A stretch of 64,000 nucleotides of DNA from an uncultured Roseibium sp. (GCF_963675985.1 NZ_OY780958.1:2170001-2234000); one strand, 5' to 3'; counted from the first letter of the stretch, positions 19,656 to 29,490 are shown. Made by a program: numbers and translations. The notes: a model not told the origin generated them from the sequence alone.

Positions 19656-20672
19656 TCAGGCCGCAAGGGCAGCGTCGATTTCGGTTGCCCACTCGGCGCG
19701 CCATTGGCGTTTGGTGGTCTCGTCCAGCCAGGAGGCGTCCAGGCTGGTCAGGATCGCGGTTTTCAGGTCTTCCATAGAAAAGCCGAGATCCGAATGCGCC
19801 AGTTCGAACTCGCGGCCCAGGTCGGTGTCAAACATGGGCGGATCGTCTGAGTTGATCGTGACGGCCAGTCCCGCCTCCTTCATCCGCCGGATCGGATGGT
19901 CGGGCGCGGCGAGATTGCGCCAGCTGGTGGTGTATTTTGTGGTCGAGGGGCAGCAGGTGAAGGCGATGCCTTCGTCGCGGCAGCGGGTCATCAGCGCCGG
20001 ATCGTCGACGATGTTGTAGCCGTGGTCGATTCGGTCCACCTTCAGGGCGTCGATCGAGCCGGCGATATAGGCCGCCGGCCCGCTTTCGCCCGCATGGGCA
20101 GTCAGCCGCAGCCCGGCCTGTCCCGCGCGGGCGAAGACAGCGGCGAAGGGTTCGGGCGGAAACGGCGCCTCGTTGTAGTCGAGGCCGAGGCCGATGACGT
20201 CGTCGCCCCGGTTCGCGAGCACCTCGTCCAGGTAGGCTTCGCCGGCGGCGGGCCCAAGCTCGCGGTTCATGCCGGGAATGATGCGCGAAAGAATTGAAAA
20301 ATCTGTCTCCGCGTCGGCCATGCCCTTGCGGATGCCCTCGAACTGGCGGGCGAAAGGGACGTCTTTATGGGCGTGCGGGCTGATGAAGAATTCGATGTAG
20401 CGGCAGCCGTTCTCGGCCGCCGATTGCAGCATCTCGTAGGTGATGCGGCGGAAGTCGTCGACAGTGACGATGCTGTCGGAAATCGCGCCGTAGACGGCGA
20501 GGAAGTCCATCAGGTTGGCGTAGGAATAAAGGTCCTCGACCTTGTCGCACTCCGGCAGCGCCACGCCGTTCTTCTTCGCCAGGTCCATGGCCGTTCCCGG
20601 CAGGATCGCGCCTTCCAGGTGGATGTGGATCTCCGCCTTGGGAAGCTTTTTCATGAGGTCCGTTACGGTCAT
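19656..20672 (-). CDS. Adenosine deaminase-family purine deaminase
   Basis: A 338-residue zinc hydrolase of the ADA family. The metal-binding HIHLEG is at 16-21, followed by the TAHAGE motif with the catalytic Glu, the RIDHGYNI zinc His and the SDDPPMF aspartates. GGGGAGGGGAGA precedes the ATG. The family deaminates adenosine, adenine or related 6-aminopurines; length and motifs do not decide between them. It sits directly between guanine deaminase and the IPNS-like oxygenase genes in one operon, so it probably acts on a base or nucleoside brought in by the operon's own importer. Confidence 0.9.
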   Translation of the reverse strand: MTVTDLMKKLPKAEIHIHLEGAILPGTAMDLAKKNGVALPECDKVEDLYSYANLMDFLAVYGAISDSIVTVDDFRRITYEMLQSAAENGCRYIEFFISPHAHKDVPFARQFEGIRKGMADAETDFSILSRIIPGMNRELGPAAGEAYLDEVLANRGDDVIGLGLDYNEAPFPPEPFAAVFARAGQAGLRLTAHAGESGPAAYIAGSIDALKVDRIDHGYNIVDDPALMTRCRDEGIAFTCCPSTTKYTTSWRNLAAPDHPIRRMKEAGLAVTINSDDPPMFDTDLGREFELAHSDLGFSMEDLKTAILTSLDASWLDETTKRQWRAEWATEIDAALAA

Positions 20673-20685
20673 TCTCCCCTCCCCG

Positions 20686-22062
20686 TCAAGTCGCCGGTGC
20701 CGACGGGGCCGTGCCGCCAATCCAGACGTTGGTGATGTTCGGCCGGCTGGCCGTATAGACGATCTTCTGCAGGATCTCGTCGCCCGCATGCAGCTCCGGC
20801 CACAGGCGCAACCCGCCGAGCGGGGCTGCCGGGTCGATCAGCACGGCATCGAAGTGACAGCCAGGCTCGAAACGGCCGACCGGCAGGCCGAGTGCCGCAC
20901 CACCGCCCGCCGTTGCCAGATGGAAGGCGGTGCGGAAGTCGATGCGGGTGTCGCTCCGGGTGGAGCGTTCCTCGGGTGCGAGGTCCGGATCGGTGCCCGA
21001 TTCCAGCATGCGCGAGGCCATGATTGCCGCGCGGGCGCTTTCAAACATGGTGCCGGCGGGCCCGCCGGAAATGTCGGTGCCGAGGCCCACATGCAGGCCT
21101 TTTTCCAGCGCCGCCTTCAGCGGAAACACCGCACCGGCAAAGTAGGCGTTGGAGAGCGGGCAATGGGCGACGGCGGCCTCGCGGACTTTGATCCGCTCCA
21201 TGTCGGCGGCGGAGATGAAATTGGCGTGGCCGAGCACGCTGCCCTTTCGCAACAGGCCGAACCGGTCGAGACTTTCGGTATCGCTGACGCCGTGGCGGGC
21301 CAGCACGTAGCCGTGCTCCCAGTCGCTTTCCGAACAATGGGTCTGGACGTGGCAGTCGTGGGCTTGTGCCAGAGCTCCCAGTTCGGTGAGCAGGTCGTCT
21401 GTGCAGGAGGGAATGAAGCGCGGCGTGACCACAGGCAGGACCCGGTTCTCGCCATTGTCCGGATGGCTGCGGATATGCTCGATCAGGCACGCGGTGCCGG
21501 CAACGGCGGCCTCGACGCTTTCGTCGCGGTAATAGTCCGGGCAGCTTTCCGGATCGTCCATGGCGACCTTGCCGATCAGCGCCCGCTGGCCGGCCTCGAT
21601 GCAGATGTCGGCAAGCTGCCGGTTCGCCTCGTCATGGATGGTGCCGTAATAGACCGCCGTCGTCGTACCGCAGGCGACCAGATCGCCGACCAGCAGCGAA
21701 TAGGCGTGCCGGGCGAAGGCGGTGTCCGCATAGCGCGCCTCGATCGGAAAGGTGTATTTCTGCAGCCAGACTTCCAGCGGCACGTCGAGCGCGTTGCCGA
21801 GCTGGGGATATTGCGGCGCGTGGATGTGCAGGTCGACGAAGCCGGGCAGCAGAAAGGTGCCCGCAGGCAGTTCCAGCAGGGTGCCATCCGCCCGCGCCGC
21901 GGCCAATCGGGCGGCATGGGTTTCGTCGTCCGGGCGGATCACCTCCGCGATCACTCCGTCCGCCCCGACGGCGATCAGGACGTCGTTCAGACACTCCACC
22001 TCGCCGCACACCGGCGCGTGAAAACCGCTCGCGCGAACGAGCTTTCCCCGAACTGATATCAT
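20686..22062 (-). CDS. guaD: Guanine deaminase
   Basis: A 458-residue amidohydrolase converting guanine to xanthine and ammonia. The metal site begins with LPGFVDLHIHAPQY (His79, His81), and the AP-QY sequence after it is typical of guanine deaminases. Further ligands lie in the THCSE, LGHANF and GTDISGG blocks. Its product would feed the xanthine-dehydrogenase-like enzyme on the divergent arm. Only 13 bases separate it from the ADA gene. A modified guanine as the true substrate cannot be excluded. Confidence 0.92.
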   Translation of the reverse strand: MISVRGKLVRASGFHAPVCGEVECLNDVLIAVGADGVIAEVIRPDDETHAARLAAARADGTLLELPAGTFLLPGFVDLHIHAPQYPQLGNALDVPLEVWLQKYTFPIEARYADTAFARHAYSLLVGDLVACGTTTAVYYGTIHDEANRQLADICIEAGQRALIGKVAMDDPESCPDYYRDESVEAAVAGTACLIEHIRSHPDNGENRVLPVVTPRFIPSCTDDLLTELGALAQAHDCHVQTHCSESDWEHGYVLARHGVSDTESLDRFGLLRKGSVLGHANFISAADMERIKVREAAVAHCPLSNAYFAGAVFPLKAALEKGLHVGLGTDISGGPAGTMFESARAAIMASRMLESGTDPDLAPEERSTRSDTRIDFRTAFHLATAGGGAALGLPVGRFEPGCHFDAVLIDPAAPLGGLRLWPELHAGDEILQKIVYTASRPNITNVWIGGTAPSAPAT

Positions 22063-22068
22063 GAGCGT

Positions 22069-22923
22069 CTAGGCCGCCGTGAGCGTTGTCCCGTAAACCA
22101 GCCCCTTTTCCTTCAGCCAGCGGCGGTAGGCGATGGAGGAGGCGTCGGCGCGGGTCGGGATTTCCGCGCGCGGTTCCAGCGGCAGCAGCAGCGGCCGCTG
22201 GTTTTCCAGGATAATGCGGTCCTGCAGGAAGATGTCGAGCTGAAACGCGATCAGATCCGAAAGAGGCGTGACGTCATCGAGCAGCAGCATCAGCGGATGG
22301 GCCTTGCACAGGTCCTCTTCCATGGGCTGCACGAACAGGCAGATCACGTCCCAGCGGTCGTCGGCATTCGGGCAGGTCTTGTAGAGCAGCGTGACGAAGG
22401 GGTTGGCGACCCGGTAGATGTAATCCGTCTCGATGGCGCCTTCCGCCGACATGGCGGCCTTGGGCTGCAGGAACTTGCAGTTGGTCGCCCAGACCTCGTC
22501 CACGTCACGGCGGATCTCGCAGTCGTAATGCGCCACTTCCGTGTGCGGTTCGGAGCCCAGAATATCGGTGTGGACGAAGGGGAAATGGGCGAGATCGAGG
22601 AAGTTCTCCACGATGCGCAGGCCCGAGGATTTCACCGTCACCGCGCCGCAGGCCACATAACGCCGGTCCGTCTCGTCGGCTTCGGGAATGGGAACCACAT
22701 CCCGCTCCGGTTCGCCGAGCGTCGCCCAGACATAGCCGTAGCGGATCTTCGACGTCACCGGGGTGCCGTCCGTCAGGCTCACGGCCACAGCGTCGTCGGT
22801 GGCCTTGGTGATCACGAGGCCGGAGCCGAGCAGCTTCGTCCTGCTCTCGCCAAGGGGCATGTCGGCGGCGCAGCCGATGCAGTACCAGTTGTCGAGCGCT
22901 GCCTTTTCCACTGTCTTGCTCAT
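22069..22923 (-). CDS. Oxygenase catalytic subunit lacking the Rieske cluster (copy 1)
   Basis: A 284-residue relative of Rieske oxygenase alpha subunits. The catalytic motif is intact: Asn107-x2-Asp110-x2-His113-x4-His118, with a late acidic ligand in FLQDRIILENQRP. The N-terminal part starts like a Rieske domain (NWYCIG, LLGSGLVITK) and ends like one (YGYVWATLG), but the section that should hold C-x-H and C-x2-H, about 50-60 residues, is absent. It therefore cannot receive electrons through its own cluster. An in-window paralogue with the same gap (36396) argues against a recent deletion. The caffeine-pathway protein NdmC is a known oxygenase lacking its own Rieske cluster. The gene is embedded between guanine deaminase and 8-oxoguanine deaminase-like genes. 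Confidence 0.88.
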   Translation of the reverse strand: MSKTVEKAALDNWYCIGCAADMPLGESRTKLLGSGLVITKATDDAVAVSLTDGTPVTSKIRYGYVWATLGEPERDVVPIPEADETDRRYVACGAVTVKSSGLRIVENFLDLAHFPFVHTDILGSEPHTEVAHYDCEIRRDVDEVWATNCKFLQPKAAMSAEGAIETDYIYRVANPFVTLLYKTCPNADDRWDVICLFVQPMEEDLCKAHPLMLLLDDVTPLSDLIAFQLDIFLQDRIILENQRPLLLPLEPRAEIPTRADASSIAYRRWLKEKGLVYGTTLTAA

Positions 22924-22948
22924 GTTCGTTCCCCTTTCAGAGGCGCCG

Positions 22949-24349
22949 TCAGGCGTCGTGCAGGCGTTTCATGGTGTCCCGGTGTTCGGCCAGCGCGCCG
23001 TCCACGTCGAAACTCGTGAACCGGCCGTCGGCGATCACCTTGACGCCGTTGATGAAGGAATGATCGACCTTGAACGGGCCGCACATGATCAGCGCCGCCA
23101 GCGGATCGCGTTCCGCACCCGACATCCCGAGCTGGTGCATGTCCATGGCGATGAAATCCGCGCTCATGCCGGGCGCCAGATAGCCGATGTCGTCGCGGCC
23201 GAGCAGTTTCGCCCCGCCCCGCGTCGCCATGGTCAGGGTCTCACGCGCCGACAGTGCCGTCGGCGTGCCGCCGAAACCGCCACGTCCACCGGGCTTTTCC
23301 GACAGGTAACGCACTGGGGCGACCCGCTGCAGCAGTTGCCCGAGCCGGGCCTCCAGGAACATGTTGGAGGTGTCGTTGGAGGCGGAGCCGTCGACGCCGA
23401 GGCCGACGTTGACACCCGCATCCAGCATTTCGCGCACCCGCATGATGCCGAGACCGCAACGCATATGCGCCGAGGGACAATAGGTGGCGCCGGTGCCGGT
23501 GTCGGCGAACAGCCTGATCTCATCGTCGTTGAGGAAGATCGCATGGGCAAACCAGACGTCGTCACCGAGCCAGCCGACGGATTCGGCAAAGCCGACCGAG
23601 CGCATGCCGTAGATTTCGTGGCAAAAGACCTCCTCGTCCAGCACCTCGGCGATATGGGAATGCAGACGCACGCCCTCATGCTTGCGCGCAAGGGCGGCCG
23701 CATCGCGCATCAGTTCCGGCGTCACCGAGAACGGCGAGCATGGCGCCAGGATGATCCGGCTCATGGAGTGGCGGCTCATGTCGTGATAGGCGCCGATCAG
23801 ACGTTCGGCATCCTTCAGGATGAAGTCCTCGTCCTCGACGCAATTGTCCGGCGGCAGGCCGCCCTTGCTCTCGCCGCGTGACATGGCCCCGCGCGAGGCA
23901 TGGAAGCGCAAGCCGATCTCGCGCGCGGCCTCGATGGTGGTGTCGAGCCGGGCGTTGGTGGGCATGACATAGAGATGGTCGGAGCTGGTGGTGCAGCCGG
24001 ACATCATCAGTTCCGCCATGGAGACGCGGGCGGACACGCGGATGGCGTCGTCGTCAAGCTTGCCCCAGACCGGATAAAGCGCCTTCAGCCAGACGAACAG
24101 CGCATCGTCCTGCACCATCACCCGGGTCAGGTTCTGGTACATGTGGTGGTGGGTGTTGACCATGCCCGGCATCACCACGTGATGGGTGAGATCCAGCGTC
24201 TCGTCCGCTTCGCGATCCGACAGCTCCGCCGTGGTGCCGACCGCCTCGATGACATTGTCACGGACGAAGAGCGCGCCGTCGGGGATCTCTCTGCCTTCGT
24301 CGTCGAAGGTCGCCAGATGGGCGATGTTCTTTACAAGGAGCGTGGGCAT
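22949..24349 (-). CDS. 8-oxoguanine deaminase-like amidohydrolase
   Basis: A 466-residue metal-dependent amidohydrolase. Metal ligands His67 and His69 lie in PGMVNTHHHMYQNLTR, and the DALFVWLKALYPVW stretch after it is typical of 8-oxoguanine deaminases such as PA0142 of Pseudomonas. Further ligands appear in SHIAE, FAHAIFL and VDGSASND. Such enzymes convert 8-oxoguanine to uric acid, and related ones act on isocytosine or s-triazines. It lies five bases after the permease gene and before the Rieske-less oxygenase, so import and deamination are co-expressed. Confidence 0.85.
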   Translation of the reverse strand: MPTLLVKNIAHLATFDDEGREIPDGALFVRDNVIEAVGTTAELSDREADETLDLTHHVVMPGMVNTHHHMYQNLTRVMVQDDALFVWLKALYPVWGKLDDDAIRVSARVSMAELMMSGCTTSSDHLYVMPTNARLDTTIEAAREIGLRFHASRGAMSRGESKGGLPPDNCVEDEDFILKDAERLIGAYHDMSRHSMSRIILAPCSPFSVTPELMRDAAALARKHEGVRLHSHIAEVLDEEVFCHEIYGMRSVGFAESVGWLGDDVWFAHAIFLNDDEIRLFADTGTGATYCPSAHMRCGLGIMRVREMLDAGVNVGLGVDGSASNDTSNMFLEARLGQLLQRVAPVRYLSEKPGGRGGFGGTPTALSARETLTMATRGGAKLLGRDDIGYLAPGMSADFIAMDMHQLGMSGAERDPLAALIMCGPFKVDHSFINGVKVIADGRFTSFDVDGALAEHRDTMKRLHDA

Positions 24350-24353
24350 GCCT

Positions 24354-25289
24354 CTACCTCATGTCCCGGTAATAGGGCAGCGCCAGGGCTGCCGGGGCCG
24401 CCATGGCCCTGCGCATCTTCTGCCAGGCGAGCACGGGCACGATGATGAAGGCGACGGTGCCGAGATACGGCAGCATGGACAGGAACGCGGGTGCGATCGG
24501 CCAGCCGCGCGCCTGGCCGATGAAGCCGAGCGCGGTGATCAGGCCGAACAGCAGGCCGGACAGGGTCGCCATGATCGGCCGGTAGCCGGCGAAGATCACC
24601 AGAGCGACCGCGATCCAGCCGCGCCCAGCCACGACCCCGTCCGACCAGGACGGCACGAAGGCGAGCGTCAGATAGGCCCCTGCCCCGGCGGCCAGTGCCG
24701 CGCCGATGGTGACATAGGAGAACCGCATGAGGTTGACCGGAATTCCGGCGGCATCGGCGGCGGCCGGGTTCTCGCCGACGGCGCGCATGTTCATGCCGTG
24801 GCGAGTGGAAAACATCAGGTAGCTGAAGAAGATCGGCAGGATCAGGTAGATCAGGTAAAATAGAATGTTCTGCGAAAAGAACGCCGGCCCGATGACCGGG
24901 ATCTGGCTGAGGAGCGGAACCTTGACCGGTTCGAAGGTGACCGGCGCCGGCATGCCGGAATAATTGCGGCCGATGCTCGACGCCAGCCCGGATCCGATCA
25001 GCGTGAGCGCCAGGCCGCACAGCACCTGATTGGCGCGCACGATCACGGTGGCGAAGGCGAAGACGGCGCCGAACAGCGCGCCGACGGCGAGCGCCGCCAG
25101 AAAGCCGAGGATGGGCGACGGCACCGCCGTCACGGTGGCAATGCCGGTGATCGCACCCATGGCCATCAGCCCTTCCACGCCGAGATTGACCACGCCGACC
25201 CGCTCGGCCAGCACCTCGCCGAGGGCGGCCAGCGCCAGCACGGCCCCGGCCAGGAATGCGGTCGTCAGAAGACCCGTCAGAAGATCCAT
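24354..25289 (-). CDS. ABC transporter permease, nucleoside-type (second permease)
   Basis: A 311-residue integral membrane protein with eight to ten hydrophobic segments and the family motif AALGEVLAERVGVVNLGVEGLM near the N terminus. This type of permease works as one of two unlike subunits in importers for nucleosides, purine bases or autoinducer-2. Its partner is encoded at 25303-26355, 13 bases away. Confidence 0.92.
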   Translation of the reverse strand: MDLLTGLLTTAFLAGAVLALAALGEVLAERVGVVNLGVEGLMAMGAITGIATVTAVPSPILGFLAALAVGALFGAVFAFATVIVRANQVLCGLALTLIGSGLASSIGRNYSGMPAPVTFEPVKVPLLSQIPVIGPAFFSQNILFYLIYLILPIFFSYLMFSTRHGMNMRAVGENPAAADAAGIPVNLMRFSYVTIGAALAAGAGAYLTLAFVPSWSDGVVAGRGWIAVALVIFAGYRPIMATLSGLLFGLITALGFIGQARGWPIAPAFLSMLPYLGTVAFIIVPVLAWQKMRRAMAAPAALALPYYRDMR

Positions 25290-25302
25290 CGGATAGTCAC
25301 CT

Positions 25303-26355
25303 TCACGCTTTCTCGCGGATCACGCGGTAGTAGGACAGCTCGTCGCCGATGGCCGTCAGGAACAGGATGAAGCCGGTGATGGCGAGCACGATCGAGGTCG
25401 TCAGCCCCTGCGTCTGCAGGATGATCCCGGAATTCAGGATCAGCGCCATCAGCGCACCGGAGAAGATGACGCCGATGGGCGAGCCGCGCGCCAGCACGGC
25501 GACCATGATGCCGAGATAGCCGAAATTGTTGGAAATGCCGCCCTGGAGCCGGTGGACGGTTCCGGCAATCTCCAGCATGCCGGCCAGACCGGCGATGGCA
25601 CCGGACAGAAGCATGACGGTGATCAGGTGCCGGCGCACCGGAATGCCGACGTATTTCGCCGCCGACGGATTGGACCCGACCAGGCGCACCTCGTAGCCCC
25701 ATTTGGAAAAGGCCAGCACGGCGGCGACCAGGATCGCCAGACCGATGGCAATGGGAAAGCCCCAGTGGACAATGCCCCAGAAGGAGGGAACTTCCGCCGA
25801 AAGCGGCGGCGTCGCCGAATTCGCCATGCCGGTACGGTCGCGCCAGGGCCCGGTGGCGACATAGTAGACCAGCAGCGTGGCGACGAAGTTCAGAAGCAGC
25901 GTGGTGATCAGCTCGTTGACGTTGGCATAGGCGCGGGCGAGCGTGGGAACCAGGATCCAGACCGCGCCCCCGACGATGCCGGCGACGAACATGAAGATCA
26001 GGATCAGCGGCTCCGGCCCCGGCACGAACAGGCCGACGGCGGTGGCTGCGAAGGCGCCGGCATAGAACTGACCTTCGGCCCCGATGTTCCAGGCGCCGAC
26101 CTGCTGACCGACGGCAACCGCCAAGCCGGTCAGGATCAGTGGAATGACCAGCACGCCGAGATCCTCCAGGCCGAAGCTGGAGCCGAAGGACGAGGAAAGG
26201 ACGCGGCCGCCAAGCTCGAACGGGTTCATGCCGGCAACCGCGACACCGATACCGGCAACGACAAGGGCGATGACCAATGCGGCGACACGCGCGGCTAAAG
26301 CGATGCCCGGATGGGCGGACGGCATGCGCTGGAGACGGAGGGACCCGAACATCAC
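25303..26355 (-). CDS. ABC transporter permease, nucleoside-type (first permease)
   Basis: A 350-residue membrane protein with about nine hydrophobic segments and the family block VAVGQQVGAWNIGAEGQF. Its start overlaps the stop of the ATPase gene in an ATGA junction. It pairs with the shorter permease downstream to form the channel of the BMP-dependent importer. Confidence 0.92.
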   Translation of the reverse strand: MMFGSLRLQRMPSAHPGIALAARVAALVIALVVAGIGVAVAGMNPFELGGRVLSSSFGSSFGLEDLGVLVIPLILTGLAVAVGQQVGAWNIGAEGQFYAGAFAATAVGLFVPGPEPLILIFMFVAGIVGGAVWILVPTLARAYANVNELITTLLLNFVATLLVYYVATGPWRDRTGMANSATPPLSAEVPSFWGIVHWGFPIAIGLAILVAAVLAFSKWGYEVRLVGSNPSAAKYVGIPVRRHLITVMLLSGAIAGLAGMLEIAGTVHRLQGGISNNFGYLGIMVAVLARGSPIGVIFSGALMALILNSGIILQTQGLTTSIVLAITGFILFLTAIGDELSYYRVIREKA

Positions 26356-27926
26356 GCGACCTCCTTCGCCCTGGTGCGGCCGCCCATCAGAAGACCGATT
26401 TCCTCGATGTCGAGATTGTCGTTCTCCACGGTGCCCATGATCCGGCCTTCATAAAGGACCGCGATGCGGTCGGAGAGATTGAGCAGTTCCTCCAGTTCCT
26501 CGGAGATCAGCACGATGCCGGCGCCCGCGTCGCGCAGTTCCACGATGTAGCGCAGCATGGTGTTGATGGCTCCGACATCGAGCCCCCGGCTCGGATAAGC
26601 GGCGACGAGCACCTTGTCGGCGATGCGCATTTCCCGGCGCGCCACAAGGCGCTGCTGGTTCCCGCCCGACAGATTGCGCACCGGCATGCCGAAGTCGGGG
26701 ATCGCCACATCGGCCGCCTCGGCGATTTCCTTCGCCAGCGTCAGCGCACCGCGCGGATTGTAGATGCCGTGGGGCGATACGGGTGCCTTGCCGTATTCGC
26801 GCATGACCGCGTTGGCAGTGATGCTGAGTGCGGGGGCCAGGCCGCTGTGCAGCCGGTCCTCGGGAATATGACCGATGCCGAAGGCGGCGAAGATGGCCGC
26901 ATTCGCGCCCTTCATCGACTGGTCGTCGACAATCACCTCGCCGGAGGATACGGCGCGGACGCCGGTCAGAACCTGGCTGAGCTCGCGCTGACCGTTGCCG
27001 GCCACGCCGGCGATGCCGAGAATTTCGCCCGCATGAAGCCGCAGGCTGATCTCGTCGAGGGCCTTGCCGCCGGCTTCGTCAGCAACGCTGACCTTGTTCA
27101 GAACCAAGACCGGTTCCTCCGAGACCGGCGCAGCACCCGGCGCCCGCGCACGCATGTCATCGAGCACGATCTCGCGTCCGACCATCAGGTTCGCCAGCAT
27201 ATGGGCGTTGCACTCGGAGGTCTGTTTGGTGGCGATCTTGCGCCCGCCGCGCAGGATGGAGATGCGGTCGGAGATTTCCATGACTTCATCGAGTTTGTGA
27301 CTGATGAAAATCACCGCGTTGCCGCCGGCCACGAACTCGCGCAGGGCCCGGAAGAGTTCCCGCGCCTCGGCGGGCGTCAGCACCGCTGTCGGCTCATCGA
27401 GGATCAGCAGGCGTGCCTTGCGGGCCAGCACGCGCAGAATCTCAACGCGCTGCTGCTCGCCGGTCGACAGGTCGCTGACCGTGGCGCCGGGGCTGATGTC
27501 CAGGTTGAAGCGTTTCGCCAGATCCGCCGTGCGGCTTTCCAGCACGGATTTCGACGCCCGTCTCGGCGTTTCGTCCCAACCCAGGTGAATGTTTTCCGCG
27601 ACCGTGAAGGCCTGAACCAGCTTGAAGTGCTGGTGGACCATGCCGATCCCCGCGGCAATCGCCTGTAACGGGGTCGCGAATTCGCGACGGTAGCCGTCGA
27701 TGAGGATTTCGCCCGCATCCGCCTGGTAGATGCCGGTCAGGATGTTCATCAGGGTCGACTTGCCGGCGCCGTTCTCGCCGAGCAAGGCGTGGATCTCACC
27801 CGGCATGACCTCAAGGTCGACATTCTCGTTGGCAATGACGCCCGGAAAATATTTCGCGATGCCCTGGAGCCGGACGATCGGTGCGGTTCCGGGCGGAGGA
27901 GTGAAACTGTGGTCGGCTTCGGTCAT
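26352..27926 (-). CDS. ABC transporter ATP-binding protein, double-ATPase type
   Basis: A 524-residue protein with two tandem ATPase domains, as in ribose and nucleoside importers. The first domain has an intact Walker A (GENGAGKST) and LSTGEQQ signature. The second has a changed Walker A region (GVAGNGQ), as is normal for this family, and LSGGNQQ. I placed the start at 27926; the longer frame to 27977 would run through a strong hairpin. It energises the two permeases encoded downstream. Confidence 0.93.
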   Translation of the reverse strand: MTEADHSFTPPPGTAPIVRLQGIAKYFPGVIANENVDLEVMPGEIHALLGENGAGKSTLMNILTGIYQADAGEILIDGYRREFATPLQAIAAGIGMVHQHFKLVQAFTVAENIHLGWDETPRRASKSVLESRTADLAKRFNLDISPGATVSDLSTGEQQRVEILRVLARKARLLILDEPTAVLTPAEARELFRALREFVAGGNAVIFISHKLDEVMEISDRISILRGGRKIATKQTSECNAHMLANLMVGREIVLDDMRARAPGAAPVSEEPVLVLNKVSVADEAGGKALDEISLRLHAGEILGIAGVAGNGQRELSQVLTGVRAVSSGEVIVDDQSMKGANAAIFAAFGIGHIPEDRLHSGLAPALSITANAVMREYGKAPVSPHGIYNPRGALTLAKEIAEAADVAIPDFGMPVRNLSGGNQQRLVARREMRIADKVLVAAYPSRGLDVGAINTMLRYIVELRDAGAGIVLISEELEELLNLSDRIAVLYEGRIMGTVENDNLDIEEIGLLMGGRTRAKEVA

Positions 27927-27967
27927 CAGCGCTTTGGAATTAGGGGACCAAAAAGGCGGGATAACTC

Positions 27968-27990
27968 CGGGCGGCAACAGGTGCCGCCCG
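27968..27990 (-). promoter_or_regulatory. Strong hairpin between binding-protein and ATPase genes
   Basis: A perfect nine-base-pair stem, CGGGCGGCA / TGCCGCCCG, with a five-base loop. On the minus strand a TTTTT run follows about 15 bases later. It sits where a partial terminator or 3' mRNA-stabilising hairpin would give the periplasmic binding protein a higher level than the membrane parts. Confidence 0.7.
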
Positions 27991-28011
27991 AAGAATGCTT
28001 AGGGAAACAGG

Positions 28012-29133
28012 TCAGCTCTCGAGGCCTTGAACGCCCTCGACGGACCAATCCCAGTTGTAGAGTTCGAGTTCGGTCATCTTCTGACCTTCCTCGACCCGGA
28101 CCTTGCCGTCCTTGTCCTTCAGTTCGCCCACGAACGGCGACCAGCCGCCCAGGATCTTGGTGCGGACTTCATCGGCCGCCTTGCCGACTTCTTCGGGAAC
28201 ATTCTGACCCCAGGCGTCACGGTCGACGCCGCCGCCCATCGGCAGGAGGTTCTCGCTCGGCACCCAGGTGCCGGCCAGGCGCTTGCCGACCTGGTCGACG
28301 TAGAAATCGTCCCAGTTACAGATGACGGAGGAGACATAGGCGTTCGGGCCGTAACGGCGGATGTCCGTGTTCCACATGGCTGCCCAGACGCCACGCTTTT
28401 CGGCGACCTGCAGGTAGCCGGCCTCGTCCATGATGCCGAACAGGAAGTCGCAACCGTTGTCGACCAGCGCGGTGCCTGCCTGGGTGGCGGCCTGCGGATC
28501 GAACCAGGAGTTGATGACGATGGTCTGCAGGGTGGCATCCGGATTGACCGTGCGCGCACCCATCAGGAAGGCGTTGGTCGACGCATAGACCGAAGCGACC
28601 GGGAAGGATGCGACGTAGCCGAGCTTGCCGGTTTTGGACAGATGGCCGGCTGCGACGCCGATCACATAGGTCGGATACCAGTGGGCCAGATAGTACCAGC
28701 CGAGATTGTCCATAAGGACGTGGCCGTTGCACTCCATGAAGGCCACTTCCGGAGCCCGCTTGACGACCTGGTGCAGGAAATCGCCCGTCGATGAGGTGTC
28801 GAAGATCATGTTGGCGCCTTCGGACACGAACTGGCGATAGGTGCGCGTCGCGTCGGCGGAGTAAGGCACGTTCTCGACTTCGAGGATCTTGGCAAGCTTC
28901 GGGTAGGCTTTCTTCACCGCGAGAAGGCCCTGGTGGTGTGTCCAGGTCCAGCCTTCGTCGGTGATCGGGCCGACATGGCCGAACCCGATGACGGCGTCTT
29001 CCTCGGCCACCGCCGGCAGAGGTTCGGCGGCCAGCGCCGATGTCAGCATTCCCTTTGGCAGAAGCAATGAAGACCCGGCCACGGCGGTCATATTCAAAAA
29101 GCCGCGCCGTGAAAGATTGCGAATGCTGTTCAT
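28012..29133 (-). CDS. BMP-family basic membrane lipoprotein-like substrate-binding protein
   Basis: A 373-residue periplasmic binding protein of the BMP/PnrA group, which binds nucleosides or purine bases. The N terminus has a Tat-type signal (SRRGFLNM, hydrophobic core, ALAAEP), so it may be exported folded. There is no lipobox. The body has the two-lobe alpha/beta fold with GFGHVGPITDEGW. I chose the ATG at 29133 because AAGGGA is eight bases upstream. It is the first gene of the minus-strand operon, and the substrate of this importer is probably what the downstream deaminases and oxygenases process. Confidence 0.92.
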   Translation of the reverse strand: MNSIRNLSRRGFLNMTAVAGSSLLLPKGMLTSALAAEPLPAVAEEDAVIGFGHVGPITDEGWTWTHHQGLLAVKKAYPKLAKILEVENVPYSADATRTYRQFVSEGANMIFDTSSTGDFLHQVVKRAPEVAFMECNGHVLMDNLGWYYLAHWYPTYVIGVAAGHLSKTGKLGYVASFPVASVYASTNAFLMGARTVNPDATLQTIVINSWFDPQAATQAGTALVDNGCDFLFGIMDEAGYLQVAEKRGVWAAMWNTDIRRYGPNAYVSSVICNWDDFYVDQVGKRLAGTWVPSENLLPMGGGVDRDAWGQNVPEEVGKAADEVRTKILGGWSPFVGELKDKDGKVRVEEGQKMTELELYNWDWSVEGVQGLES

Positions 29134-29470
29134 GCTCATGTCCCTTTATTCTCTTATCGCCCGTCACGGGCTGCGAATTGGAAGGCTATCGACCTGAAGC
29201 CGAATGATCGCCGGGGACGAACACAGCACGATCCGTGCCAACTGACGGACGGCAGGAAGCCGGTTGCCCCTCGCCGGCTTGCGGCGATGCTGCAGCACTT
29301 CATACCAGGCCATTTCGGGGTTCATTGACGGCATACGCGAAGCCTGCAGCCGTTCCGGATGCCCCTCAAAAACCGGTCCGTTTTCCGCCTTTTACCGGTT
29401 CATATCCAGCAATCTACGAAACCGTTCCAAAAAGGACTTGTTCTGAATAGTGCCTATTTGGCGACGACCA

Positions 29471-29489
29471 TGTTGCGAAAAATGCAACA
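29471..29489. promoter_or_regulatory. Candidate operator TGTTGC-N7-GCAACA
   Basis: A perfect six-base dyad with a seven-base centre, 19 bases overall, ending two bases before a -35 box. A near copy, TGTTGC-N7-ACAACA, is found at 32232-32250 upstream of the decarboxylase genes. Size and position just upstream of -35 suit an activator such as the LysR protein encoded at 31297. Confidence 0.6.
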
Positions 29490-29490
29490 C

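Noticed and set aside
20542..22056. A 504-codon open frame opposite guanine deaminase
   Set aside because: Antisense shadow of a gene with clear amidohydrolase motifs.
22069..22923. Rieske-less oxygenase subunit as a damaged pseudogene
   Set aside because: The gene has a good start, tight operon spacing and intact iron motif, and a second copy with the same missing segment is found at 36396.
26277..27668. A 463-codon open frame opposite the ABC ATPase
   Set aside because: Antisense shadow; the minus strand carries two complete ATPase domains.
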